Source: Mytilus galloprovincialis (Eukaryota; Mollusca; Bivalvia; Mytilida; Mytilidae). From it: a DNA stretch of 64,000 nt. A program made the position numbers and the translations under genes. This document shows positions 12,841-24,639 of this stretch, piece by piece. The stretch covers positions 51,220,122 through 51,284,121 of the forward strand of contig NC_134849.1 of assembly GCF_965363235.1 (NCBI RefSeq). Direction: 5' to 3'. A model generated the notes under the pieces. That model saw only the letters and a list, made by a program, of their open reading frames with translations. It had not been told where the DNA came from and made no database searches. Position 1 is the stretch's first letter; each line of letters begins with the position of its first letter.

Positions 12841-13553
12841 GTTATTTCGAAACGGATTTTAATATTCATACAGAGGTGTAAATGCTTAATAGTAATACAA
12901 TGCCTTTGGTGACAATTTTATGAATTAAAGCAGTATTATAGTACTATATATTAAGGGACGACATCAAAAGTTCAATGTAGGATAAACAAAACTTTAATTC
13001 ATTTAGTTTTTCACTGACCCCTATCCCCTCTTAACTTAATTTGGGAAAAATTGATTGACCAATAAGGATAAATAAAAAATTCGATGTCAATTAAACAAAA
13101 CTTGCAGCAATTTTGACCCCCCCCCCCCGCCCCCAAACTATTTGAATTAAGTTATTTTTTTTATCCTTCATAGATTTTTTATTGGTCAATAATTCAAATA
13201 AATCGTTATTTGTTTATAAAAATAAGAAGACCTGTGTTTGTAAAGTTTTTTTTTAATGATACTCACAATTTCCATCTTTACATTTATACAAGAACTAAAT
13301 TAAATCTATAAATCAAAGTTAAGTTGACATTAGTTTCGGATGATGTCATTTTGTTTTGTTCTTCATTTATGAGAATTGCTGTCTGCATCTTTTTCTCCAT
13401 GGGCATTGGCGCTAGAATTAAACATCTACCTTAAAGTTTAAAAGTAAAGTGCATGTACACTCCATGACTAATATGTTATTTTGAAACGGATTTTCTTATT
13501 GATATGTAGGTGTATATGCTTAATAGTAATAAAATGCCTTTGGTGACAATTTT
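12841..13553. repeat. 85-bp direct repeats flanking a ~545-bp segment
   Basis: GTTATTTCGAAACGGATTTT, followed by TGCTTAATAGTAATA and AATGCCTTTGGTGACAATTT, at 12841-12925 recurs diverged at 13471-13553. Between them lies a segment with GGGACGACATCAAAAGTTCA near 12956 and a diverged inverse (GGATGATGTCATTTT) near 13338-13352, suggesting a TIR-bearing insertion. No coding content was found. Confidence 0.55.
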
Positions 13554-13774
13554 TTTTATATCTCAAGTCAAATAACAAAATGCATCGAATACTAAAGAAA
13601 AAATTACGAAATGACAAAAACAAATATCACCCCACAAAATGTAACAGCCAAAAGAGGAATTGACTAATCAACACAAACATGACATAGTCCAGCAGAAACT
13701 TAATTTAGATCAGGAGTAATCTTAGGTTAGAGTGAGGGTTAGACACCAACAAGTAACCCAACCACTTTCTGTAT

Positions 13775-14052
13775 GTACAAGTCCCAAGTCAGAAGCCAGT
13801 AATTCAGTACTAGTGGATGTCGTTTATTGCTGTAAATCATATTTGTTTTTTCGTTCATAGACATAAATCAGTCAATTAGTTAAGTTTCTTGTATGCATTG
13901 TTTGACATTTGTCATTTCGGGTCCTGTTATAGCTTAGTAAGCAGTATGTGGGTTATGCTTATTGTTGCAAGACGTAGGGTGACCTATGGTTGTTAACTTC
14001 TACGTCAGTTGGTCTCTGATGGAGAGTTTTCTCATTGGTAATTAAACCAAAC
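13775..14052 (+). mobile_element. SINE-like dispersed repeat, near full length
   Basis: The order of blocks is CCCAAGTCAGAAGCCAGTAA, GTGGATGTCGTTTATTG, TTTTTTCGTTCATAGACATA, GTTATAGCTTAG, ATGCTTATTGTTGCAAGACG, GGTGACCTATGGTTGTTAA, then GGTCTCTGATGGAGAGTTTT and CTCATTGGTAATTAAACC. This is the longest version of the window's most frequent dispersed repeat. I infer a short retroelement or MITE, and see no clear tRNA-type promoter. Confidence 0.6.
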
Positions 14053-16136
14053 CTCCTTATTTTGATATAAGTTCTGGAGTAGTTTGTTTTTATGTAAGTT
14101 TTGATTATTTTAATAAATTTTTACACAATATGCTTTCTTTTCCACCAGAAGAAGTTATCATTCCCAAAACACTTTTGGTTTTACATGTTTCTTAAAATTA
14201 AATTTTGATGGTTTTGCTAAACTTAAAACAAAACAAAACAAACCAAACTTTATTGCTATTTTTCCTTCCGGTGTATCTAATATCAAAATAACGTTTTTTA
14301 CGACCTGTCATTTGCATAAAACGATCATTGTGTTCCGTTTGTTTCCTTCGTATATATGATAAGTTTCATACAGCGTCATACGTATATCTAGCGGTTTCCT
14401 GTCAAAGCTACACACTGATTCAGATTTTAATTGAAAACTTGCCAACAACATAACAAAGGCCAAGTTTATAATACATGTATACTTTTATTGTTGTCTATAT
14501 ATACAAAACATTATATATACCACAAAACTTCTAGCGGTTTATAACGAACACATATCAATCTGATAAAGTTTAAGATGCTCAGCAGTCAAAGTTAGCTATT
14601 ATTGTACATGTGTTCAAAGATTTGTCTTTCCCTGTACAAAAAAAGATGCTGCTTTTCAATATGCATAGACATACATGTAAACCAAATTATTTCAGCGAAC
14701 GATCTTTTTACGACTTTGGGCGCCAGGATTATTCTCTTGTATAATTATTAAACTTGTAGTATCTCTGATATATATCATCGGCGAAAATAACACGATATCG
14801 GCTAAAAGGGCTGCTCATGACAAAAATAGTCATCAAATAACAAAACATAAACCTAAAGACAGAGCAACACTAATCCTATCAAAACTTTCGTCTAGGGAAG
14901 GTAGCTCACATTTCTGGGTAGGCTGAGGCCCAATATAAACAAACCGTTTTCTCATCAACATTTATATTCTTTCTTTTTCAAATTCTAATCACAAAACAAA
15001 ATCGGAACATAATATTGTAGAAAACTATACAAAGAACGGGTGCAGTCAGTTCGTAATTCTTAATTTTATTGTCATAAAAGGAAAATAATATAACTATGAC
15101 AAATTTATACAGAAAATAAACAACAACAAAACATTAACTGATTTGAATGCATATATAAAGGGTTAATCTTCAAAATATAGATTGGACTTTTTATTTATTT
15201 ATAAGGAAATTCTTTTTCAAATTGATTCACTACCTTCCCCCTTTTTTATCCGTTTTTTCAATTCCAAAGCGTCAGCACAAATCCCCTATCGGTCACCGCA
15301 ACAGATATTACAGCCGAACTACGCATTACAATAAATCGATTAACAAGGTTAAAATTTCCTACAAAGTTAAAGTATATTTTAATCTTGAATTAATATATTC
15401 AAATTAACGCGCGCATAGTTTAACTTTATAAAATCTAAAATTGGAATATAGTACAAAGTTTAAAGAAGGGTGGATGTTTTTCGGAGATTACACTTCTACA
15501 GGAAATCTTACATTAATATATATCCTCCAACTTATATTAAGTATACTTAAGATGAATCTTCAGTGATAAAAGCAACTTCCGGTATAACCATGTACGCCAT
15601 ATACCCTTTAAAGTAGATATAGAGAAAATGTCAAAATTATATGAAGGACTGATTATTTTTAATTTGTCTTTTTTCGAAAAACTGCGCCGCGCTTTTGATG
15701 ATAAGAACTTAGAAGATCTTTTTAAATCATCGTAAAGGAATTTCCTTATTTGTTTGAAAACTTTGCGATATGGACAGATTTGTGTCACTGAGTCTTTACC
15801 GGCATATCTTTGCAGTATTTATCAAGGAATAAAAACTAAATTATTTTTTTTTTAGAGAGAATTTCAATAGTATTAAACAGGTTGTACTGTAAATAACTGT
15901 AAATACTTCTGCATTGAATATTGTTTTAAAGGACAAGTTAAAAATTGTTGTTGGGTTACTTGTAATCATATATATTTAACCAATTACATCTGCTGTGTAC
16001 TTATATGGTCTTTCGTCAGTTTTTGTATGTGATCATGGTATTACCGACCGTGCTTTAGCCTTATGTTTTTGTCATTGCAATCTTTGTATCCTCTCCTTCT
16101 GTTTAAGTCGACAAAAAATAGGTTTCGTAAATGCAA

Positions 16137-17885
16137 TGATTTCTATACTCATATGGTAGGATATGTAGCTTCCACTAGAATGTCCCGACCTATGTTCAGA
16201 GGTTTTTGAAAAGCGATGACTAATATTTGCATATGGTATGAAGCTTCCACTAGAACGTCCCGGCCTATGTAAAGAGGTTTGGAAAAAGCAATGACTAATA
16301 TTTTCATATGGTAGACTATATAGCTTCCACTAGAATGTACGGGCCTACCTTCAGAGGCTTGGAAAAAGCAATGTGTAATATTTTCATACAGTACACTATG
16401 TAGCTTAAAATAGAATGTCCCGACCTATGTTCAGAGGTTTGGAAAACGCAATGATTTATGTTTTATATGTTAGGGTATGTAGATTCCACTAAAACGTCCC
16501 GACCTATGTAGAGAGGTTTGCAAAAAGCAATGTCTAATGTTTTCATATGTTAGGGTATGTAGATTCCACTAAAATATCCCGGCCTATGTACAGAGGTTTG
16601 GAAAAAGCAATGACTAATATTTTTAATGGTAGACTTTATAGCTTTCTCTAGAATGTACGAGCCTATCTTCAGAGGTTTGGAAATAGCAATGTGTAATATT
16701 TTTATATAGTAGACTATGTAGCTTAAAATAGAATGTCCCAACCTATGTTCAGAAGTTTGGAAAAAGCAATGTCTTATGTTTTCATATGGTAGACTATGTA
16801 GCCTCCACAGGAATGTCCCGACCTATGTTCAGATGTTTTGGAAAAGCAATGTCTAATGTTTTTATATGGTAGACTATGAAGCTTCCACTGGAATGTCCCG
16901 ACCTATGTTCAGATGTTTGGAAAAAGCAATGACTTATATTTTCATATGGTAGACTATATATAGCTTCCACTAGAATGTACGGGCCTACCTTCAGAGGCTT
17001 GGAAAAAGCAATGTGTAATATTTTCATATAGTACACTATGTAGCTTAAAATAGAATGTCCCGACCTATGTTCAGAGGTTTGGAAAACGCAATGATTTATG
17101 TTTCATATGTTAGGGTATGTAGATTCCACTAAAACGTCCCGACCTATGTACAGAGGTTTGCAAAAAGCAATGTCTAATGTTTTCATATGTTAGGGTATGT
17201 AGATTCCACTAAAATATCCCGGCCTATGTACAGAGGTTTGGAAAAAGCAATGACTAATATTTTTAATGGTAGACTTTATAGCTTTCTCTAGAATGTACGA
17301 GCCTATCTTCAGAGGTTTGGAAATAGCAATATGTAATATTTTTATATAGTAGACTATGTAGCTTAAAATAGAATGTCCCAACCTATGTTCAGAAGTTTGG
17401 AAAAAGCAATGTCTTATGTTTTCATATGGTAGACTATGTAGCCTCCACAGGAATGTCCCGACCTATGTTCAGATGTTTTGGAAAAGCAATGTCTAATGTT
17501 TTTATATGGTAGACTATGAAGCTTCCACTGGAATGTCCCGACCTATGTTCAGATGTTTGGAAAAAGCAATGACTTATATTTTCATATGGTAGACTATGAA
17601 GCTTCCGCTGGAATGTCCGGGCATTTGTTCAGAGGTTTTGAAAAAGCAATGTATAATGCTTTCATATAGTAGACTATGCAGCTTCCACTAGAATGTCCCA
17701 ACCTATATATAAGATGTGGTATGATTCCCAATGAGACAACTCTCCACAAGAATGGTTCAGATGTTTGGAAAAAACAATGTCTTATGTTTTCATATGGTGG
17801 ACTATGTAGCTTCCGCTGGAATGTCCCGACCTATGTTCAGAAGTTTGGAAAATGCAATGACTTATGTTTTCATATGATAGACTAT
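16137..17885. repeat. ~80-bp tandem array with 640-bp higher-order repeat
   Basis: About 21 units follow the pattern TATGGTAGACTATGTAGCTT, CCACTAGAATGTCCCGACCT, ATGTTCAGAGGTTTGGAAAA, AGCAATGACTAATATTTTCA. A block of eight diverged units at about 16312-16951 recurs almost identically at about 16954-17590, so eight-unit blocks were copied as one. Open frames inside it are by-products; one 63-codon frame appears identically in both blocks. A short fragment of the SINE-like repeat interrupts the array at about 17703-17748. Confidence 0.95.
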
Positions 17886-18026
17886 CGGGGCCTTTAACAG
17901 CTGACTATGTGGTATGGGCTTTGCTCATTGTTGAAGGCCGTACGGTGACCTAGAGTAGTTAATTTATGTGTATTTGGTCTCTCGTGGAGAGTTGTGTCAT
18001 TGGCAATCATATCACATCTTTTTTTA
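17886..18026 (+). mobile_element. SINE-like dispersed repeat
   Basis: It reads GGGGCCTTTAACAGCTGACT, GGTATGGGCTTTGCTCATTG, TTGAAGGCCGTACGGTGACC, then TGGTCTCTCGTGGAGAGTTG and GGCAATCATATCACATCTT. It abuts the end of the 80-bp array, possibly marking its boundary. Confidence 0.75.
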
Positions 18027-21000
18027 TGTAGTATCCACTAGAATGTCCCGGCATTTGTTCATATGGTATGTAGCTGCCACTTAAATGTCATAGCCTATGT
18101 TCCACTGTCAATTTGTTTTTACCCTTTGCTATATTCATATTTCACAAGGCAAATTTTCATCCTCAACATTTAATTTTCCAGTCTGTTCAATTTTTACACA
18201 CGTTGACGTTGACTGTTCAACTTTTTTGGTGTGTCTTAGAAACTTCTAAACTGATACCACACTTTAAAAATAATAATTAAATTAATAGATGTGCATTCAA
18301 AAAGAGATTGGTGAAATGATTATTTATTTAAATTACAAGCTGACATTTGTAATGCACCATTGCAACATGTTCTTTTTGAACAATGTTAATATAAGAGTGA
18401 GGCTTGTGGATGGTCTTCAATGTGTCTAACCCTTGACAATCATTGAATTGTGTACATGAATGCTAGCAGTCCCGTATCAAGCAGCCTTGTCTTATATTTT
18501 TTTAAGAACGGTATATATATGCGTTTACATAGGGAGATTTATCATGTTAGCAATTAAGATGGATAGCTAAAACTTGATTTGCACTCGGAAACCTTCTTCC
18601 GGAGTGACTTGTTTATGACAAATTCAAATATTTCTCCGTTTAATAGGTCTTTCCGGTAAAAGTAGTTATAAATTTATAATACAAAATTTGCGCATAATAA
18701 TTTAATACTATTACGGTCAGCAACTTCAAAAACAGAATAAAGTATTTCTCATCATAAAAGGCTTCCATTATGTTTCGTTTAATAACTCATAACAACTGAA
18801 AACTGGTCTAGTTTATAAAAATAAATTCAGCTCTCATTAACAAAGTTTACATTTGTTGGGAAAAAAGTGTCTAATGAGTTTGAGGAACTAACATTTTGTT
18901 CTATTAGTTGATGACAAAGAGGTTAGAATTAAAGGTGAAATATTTTCTGACCCGTGCCAATGAAAATGATTAGAAAATTCCATTTCAAACGAAGGAACAC
19001 TTTTAATCTGACATTTTGTCGGGTGTCCCAAATAATAGAGATATCTACTAGTACAGGCATTCGTAATAAAGTTTTATTAACAAAGACAAAAGCCAAAGAA
19101 AGAAAATAATGGGGGAAATTAGCATAAAAAAATCAGCAAAACATCGGTCTCTGTCCACGTTTCATGCGTCTCTTGTCATGTGTGTCTATCTGCTGTTTGT
19201 CATTTTCGAAGTTTTGACCATTTATGTTATCTTTTATTTGTTCTTCTGAAAATTCAGCTTACAATTTATTTTTAAATGCAAATATGGCGCCCAGTGTAGT
19301 CATCATTCTTAACCCCGCGTTAAGATTTACATTTATTCTCATTATGATAAGTGGCTATTCAAGTTGACATCTTGGACGTATGACATCCAGTCTCGTTTTA
19401 CGATCATTAGGGTTGCAATAGAGGGGCATCCTTCATTTATCTTATAGATCGGAAATTACACACTACGTTGTTCTGGGGTACAACACGGGTTTGTTTTATG
19501 GAATTAGGTGTCCTCTTTGCGGTCCGCTTTTAAAAACAAATATGTCGAATTATCCAGAAATCATAGACATTGCTTTAGAATGAATATTATGAACACAAAT
19601 CGTATTTAATAGCAGAATATACACACTATATATATTATGTCGGAAAATATAGAATGTATGTGTACGTTCAACGAAACAAAAGAAAGCGTCCAACGAGTCT
19701 CGCTTTTCTCTCTGAAAAACATAACTTAAACAAACAGGTATCCTTATACAATTTAGCTTTTAGATTACTTTACTAGTATATTTCTATAAATATGAAACTG
19801 ATATAACTTTTTAAATTTTTTTAACTGGTATAACTCTTTAAATTATTAAACTGGTACAACCCTTAAAATTATTTTCTGGTACAGCTCTTCAAATCGTATG
19901 AACAACAAATATAACAGGAAGTACATGAGTATCTCTATGTAACTGTTGTGTCCGGTGGTTGTGCAATACCCATTCGACTAGCAGTATTATGTAAGATCTG
20001 TACAATTATATTTGAGGACATTTTAAGTTTAATAACGATAATTTGGTTGGTAGTTTCTGTGTCATTTGTTTTTTTTTGTGGAGAGTTGTCTTATTGGCAA
20101 TCATACCACATCTTCTTTTTTATACATTAAATAACAAATTTAAAATCAGGAATTATTTGGGCATTCAAAAAAATAATAATTAAATGATGTTTCCCTGTGT
20201 CTGGCTTTAAACTTATTCTTAGACCGGAAACTTACCTTTTCTTCCTGTTTCTAAATTTGTTCAAATACGTGCATTATGCACTTTTAACGCATCAAATAGA
20301 CTATAAGTTTGGCTAAATAACGCTTAGTAAGTAAAGAACGAATTTTAAATGAGACTAAAGTTCAATATATCATTCCTGTATGTCACATTACTTTCCAGGA
20401 CTCACAACGAGTTTACTGCTATTTAATTTTAAAAGACAAAAGAGCTTACAGATACAGCATGTATCTAAGAATACTGTTTAAAGTTTATTCTTTAGATAAA
20501 GATAAGTGCGCCCGATTGTATTTTTCTACATCTAATTAAAGCTTCTGTTGTTATATATAATTGTATGAAGCCAACATATAATTTTTTGCTTGGTAATCTA
20601 CATTGTGCCATTCTGTTGCATTGTATAAACGATCAAAAGTAAACATGCTTTTAAGCGGTGCAATTTAGGGTAAAATTTGCGCCAGTTTATGTTTTCTTCA
20701 CACGAAAAAGTGACCGAGAACCAGATTGTCCTACCATAATGTCGATAAAAAGTCGAAAAATAATATACTGCGGAATTAAAAGTCAGTAATATGAAAATAC
20801 TAGTAGTCTATCATACATGGTTAAGACTCTGTCTGGTACGATTTATAGCGATGTGATGTTCAGTTTGATCATAAACTGATATGTTTTGTATTGCACAAAA
20901 AGAATTGACTGATGGTCATATATGCAGTGCGTTCTCATACTGTTTAAACTTGAATTCGATCTTTGTCAATCACAACAGCTCTCTGTGTGCTACTAAAAGT

Positions 21001-21090
21001 TATCATAGATTGACCATTTTGAAAATATAAATGGCCGTTCATTGCATTAATAGTTAGATTGGTTTTAACACATTTTATTTTTTATTTCAG
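18027..21090. other. Region upstream of the GPCR gene
   Basis: No coding exon is recognisable. A partial SINE-like copy lies at about 20050-20127 (GGAGAGTTGTCTTATTGGCA to CACATCTTC). The 3' part must contain the GPCR leader intron, since an acceptor ends at 21090, but the 5' untranslated exon and promoter cannot be placed by eye. Confidence 0.5.
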
Positions 21091-21098
21091 ATTTCAAT

Positions 21099-22259
21099 AT
21101 GGCTATTACAAATCAAACCGACAATCAGACATGGACCCTAGAAGAACTTGAATACAAACAGTTTTTAAAAGAGGACATTTTAGTTGTCTCGTATCTCGTC
21201 TTACTATCAGTGGTTGGAACCATTGGAAATGGACACGCTCTTATTGTTTATTATTTTCGGTATAAAGTTTCAAATCACAGGACATTCGTCCTCTGGTTAT
21301 CAGTTGTGGATTTACTCGCCTGCTGCCTCGGGATACCATTTGAAATTTTTGATCTCCGATATAGTTATACGTTTCAAGCAGTTGCGCCATGTAAAATATT
21401 CCGATTTTTAAATCATTTTGTAAGTATGGGATCTGGACTTTTGCTTGGAGTTATTGCTCTTGAGCGGCACCGTAAAGTTTGTACGCCATTCAAACAGCAA
21501 ATGGACGAAAAGTGTGCAATGAAAGCCTGCGTAATAACAATAGTTGTTGCTTTGGTTTTGTCAGCGCCTAGTTTTGTGTTCTATGGACCAGCTGCTAAGA
21601 AAACCGGCTCAATACTTGTCGGTAGCGATTGTACAGTGCTTGCCACATTTAAGGGAAGTTCGTACTTTTGGGCATACAGTGGTCTCTTCTTGTTAATAAG
21701 TACCACCATTTTCATAATTTGTGTAATAGCTTATGTCCATGTTGGAAGAGTTATGTACAAGCAAATGGTGTTCAGAAAATCAGCTCAAATTTTTAAACAA
21801 AAACCATCAAACGGACTATCACGATCATCTAGTCATGAGAATGGAGCGTGTGTTAATGACGACGAATCGAGTGTGAACACGGATATGCGTGTCAAGATCT
21901 CTACAATAGACCGAAAAATTACAAAGCAAAACAACCAAAAACACAAAAAGTTTGTGTTAGATCGATCTAAACGTATAACGCTCATGTTTCTAGTTGCAAC
22001 AGCAGTGTCTTATTTGGGTTATTTACCATATAATTTTATCATTTTGATAAAAGTACTAAATCCAAAGGCCTACAGAGCAATGGATCGTGTACTCGGACAA
22101 TTTATGGGAGTATTACTACGTGGCTATTTCTTGAACAATGCATCAAATCCAGTTGTGTATTGCTTCCTTGACAATAGATTCAGAACGGAATGTAAGAAAT
22201 TTTACTCGCGTTTAAGATTATACTTGTGTACAAGGAGGGAAAAAGAATTATCATTTTAG
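21099..22259 (+). CDS. Rhodopsin-class (class A) G-protein-coupled receptor
   Basis: The 386-residue seven-helix plasma-membrane receptor is likely for a peptide or small ligand, with the ligand unknown. The N-terminus has two N-glycosylation sequons (N5, N9). Family landmarks are GN at 43-44 in helix 1, D71 in helix 2, the C98-C178 disulfide pair, and NPVVY at 350-354 in helix 7. Two switches are unusual. The helix-3 DRY motif is ERH (122-124), and the helix-6 CWxP motif is GYLP (307-310). The third intracellular loop is long (about 222-285), Ser/Lys-rich and basic at its end. The coding part is one exon, and an acceptor (TTTTATTTCAG, ending 21090) eight bases before the ATG shows an intron in the leader. 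An ATTAAA at about 22515 could serve polyadenylation. The receptor class is certain; the subfamily is not assignable by eye. Confidence 0.93.
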   Translation: MAITNQTDNQTWTLEELEYKQFLKEDILVVSYLVLLSVVGTIGNGHALIVYYFRYKVSNHRTFVLWLSVVDLLACCLGIPFEIFDLRYSYTFQAVAPCKIFRFLNHFVSMGSGLLLGVIALERHRKVCTPFKQQMDEKCAMKACVITIVVALVLSAPSFVFYGPAAKKTGSILVGSDCTVLATFKGSSYFWAYSGLFLLISTTIFIICVIAYVHVGRVMYKQMVFRKSAQIFKQKPSNGLSRSSSHENGACVNDDESSVNTDMRVKISTIDRKITKQNNQKHKKFVLDRSKRITLMFLVATAVSYLGYLPYNFIILIKVLNPKAYRAMDRVLGQFMGVLLRGYFLNNASNPVVYCFLDNRFRTECKKFYSRLRLYLCTRREKELSF

Positions 22260-22714
22260 AATTCCTATTTTGTGCGTTGTATGCATTTTTAAATGACGGT
22301 TAAATGTCTCTTTACCAAAGACACACATAATGGCAGCAAATTCGATGGTCAAGTTTATCAGTTCATTACATGCAAACTGGCAAGACTGTTGTGTATGAAC
22401 TAGGCTAGACAATTTCGATGTTGCAGAAGATATTTCACCGGAAGGACCGATGACAATCGAACACAATTCTTAATCCGTTTGAATATTCTTCGTGTATTCA
22501 TGTAGGCCTGGAGATATTAAAGAAATAACAATATCCATTCATCACTATATTTCCAAGACACTGCCTTTATTCATTGTTACATAGAAATTTCTTTTTTAAA
22601 TAGAAGCATTATATTTTTTTTTATTAAATACATTTATGCTATGAAAGCGTTTTTATTAAAAAAAAAATATTTTTTTTTATCTGTAATTTAATTCAGACTG
22701 TGATTGAATCATTT

Positions 22715-22850
22715 CGGGGCCTTTTATGGCTTACTATGCGATATGGGCTTTGCTCATTGTCGTTCGGTGACCTATAGTTGTTAATTTCTGTGTCATTTGG
22801 TCTCTTATGGAGATTTGTCTCATTGACAATCATGCCACATCTTTTTTTTT
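22715..22850 (+). mobile_element. SINE-like dispersed repeat
   Basis: This is a clear copy: CGGGGCCTTTTATGGCTTAC, ATATGGGCTTTGCTCATTG, GGTGACCTATAGTTGTTAA, TTTGGTCTCTTATGGAGA, TCATTGACAATCATGCCACA, and a T-rich tail. It carries an internal deletion of the GAAGGCCG block seen in other copies. Confidence 0.8.
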
Positions 22851-23379
22851 TATTTAACAGCATAAATGGCATGTTTAGGGTAAGATATATAAAGTTTGTT
22901 CTAGGTTAGGTGTCCGGTAAAGGGATTGTGTTAGGATAATGTATTGGTTTGGTTCAACTTTATGTTTAGGGTAATGCTCAATCCTAGTTGGGACCCCTAA
23001 AGGTAAAATCGAAGGCCCACACGGCAACATTTTATCCAAAACAGTTTCCATTCAAAGCAAGTATTCTTGCATTTGAATCCATCTGAATCAATAAAGTTCG
23101 AAAAACATGAAGGCCGAAAATATGATCTCCCGAAGCAGCTGAAAGCACCAATAAACCGCTCAAAAAAAGATAATGCAATCCCATTTTTCTTTTCAAGGAT
23201 GAACAATTCACTGCTCTGGAATCTGTGTTCGGGTTTTTTGCACCTGATTCGTGTGCGAGGTCATGGATGCAACCATTGGCCGAGTTAAATACAAAAATAA
23301 ATGATACATGTAATTTCTGCTTCCTCGCCATTACCCTGCATTTAGGATCAAGAGCTTTCACACTTAATTGTCCTCTTTA

Positions 23380-23470
23380 TGTTTTTTTTTCGAGCGTCAC
23401 TGATACGTCTTTTGTAGACGAGGCGCACATTTTAATCAAGGTAAGTATATCTATGAAGAATTTATTCGAC
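23380..23470 (+). repeat. Dispersed repeat fragment (CGAGCGTCACTGATACGTC)
   Basis: CGAGCGTCACTGATACGTCT, then TTTGTAGACGAGGCGC and ATGAAGAATTTATTCGAC, matches a repeat I recognise as common in mussel genomes. It is a fragment with no coding value here. Recognition is from memory. Confidence 0.5.
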
Positions 23471-24267
23471 ATCTAAGTTATGGTATGGTCATCAGTTTAA
23501 ACCCTTAATCCGGTGAAAGGAGCCATATTAAACGCGAGGTGTGAATGTTTCCGCTCTGTGTTGAAGGATTCACTATGAATTTGTGATGAAGAAAAGCAAT
23601 ACAGGCGCTGTTCCTTTGATTTTTGTGTTTTGCCGAACATGTTCTGTTATTTTACATAAATGGATACTCACATATCCTTTCTTTTCTAAAAGAGAACCCT
23701 ATTTACAGTCTTCAAATATGAAAATGTGGCTGTGCACTGTGGCAAACCGCATAATATTCTGACTAATCGAGATGTGAATAAATTAAACAAACACTATGAA
23801 AGATATGTCAATAACGTATTATTTTCCATTGTCTTACTATTAAAGAACATATAATATAAAGATAAGACACAAGACAAACACCTGGTCTCCACATTCGATG
23901 GTGAACAACCTGCTTTTCGTGAATCACAACAAATTTCAAATATCGATCACTGGACCAACAAAATTTCATTAAATCAAAATATCTTCAAATATGCATAACA
24001 GTTAAAACAATATAATAACGATTTGGTAGATAGTACACCACAAGCACAGAAGAAATAATTACCAACAATACCGAATCAAAGAATAACCGCAGGATATAAA
24101 GGAGGCAACCATTTGATTTTCTAAGGAACCGGGAGATTTTGGAAATACGAATCCTGCTTGGATAGATTTGGAAATAAACTAGATACCATTGAGATGGGAG
24201 CCATCTTTGTGGGCCCCGCTGTCAATAACGTGGGGTAAATAAGTTGTATGGATAATCTGATATTATA

Positions 24268-24412
24268 CAATTACAGTCTTTTGATGAGGTAAATGTGTAG
24301 TTTTGTTGACTTTTGAAAAACTGATATTCACTGAGGCCAACGGCCGAAGTGAATATCAGTTTTTCAAAAGTCAATTAAACCACATATTTACCGAAACAAA
24401 AGACAGTAATTG
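24268..24412. mobile_element. Fold-back (MITE-like) palindrome
   Basis: The arms begin CAATTACAGTCTTTTG and end CAAAAGACAGTAATTG. They include near-perfect inner arms ACTTTTGAAAAACTGATATT / AATATCAGTTTTTCAAAAGT around a small GGCCAACGGCC centre. No coding content. Confidence 0.8.
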
Positions 24413-24639
24413 TTTTATTCCATATTCCGAGAGAAATGTATGTAATGGCAATTATTAACCAAAACCAATTGTACATCAATCGTTTTTTTACCAAAATAGT
24501 GCAGGTAAAAGCACGCGACGTTATGCGCGGTGAATATCCTTTTTCCGCAGGTGAATATGCTTATTTATTCAAAATCCCATTCATATAGAAAAACCTACTA
24601 AAGTTTTATTAATATGGAATAAGAAGCATTATTTGTCAC

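Larger units (their letters stand above)
11064..16136. other. Non-coding stretch, no gene supported
   Basis: It contains a three-copy tandem repeat (12010-12222), an 85-bp direct repeat pair around an insertion (12841-13553), and a SINE-like copy (13775-14052). A C-rich tract lies near 13118-13133. A 120-codon frame at 11514-11876 has no recognisable domain or codon signature and I do not call it a gene. The remainder shows nothing identifiable. Confidence 0.55.
22260..24267. other. Downstream of GPCR, no gene supported
   Basis: It contains the GPCR 3' region, a SINE-like copy (22715-22850) and a fragment of another mussel repeat (23380-23470). Overlapping open frames on both strands at 22997-23476 show no domain and are mutually exclusive, so I do not call them. 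Confidence 0.5.

Noticed and set aside
12841-13553. Direct repeats as the LTRs of a small retroelement
   Set aside because: The repeats are only about 85 bp and diverged, lack TG..CA ends, and the interior has no primer site or coding remnant.
16550-17381. Identical 63-codon frames at two positions as a duplicated gene
   Set aside because: They lie inside the 80-bp tandem array and are identical only because the 640-bp block was duplicated.
22997-23476. Overlapping open frames on both strands (up to 109 codons)
   Set aside because: They exclude each other and none shows family similarity, so they are chance frames in a slightly GC-richer patch.
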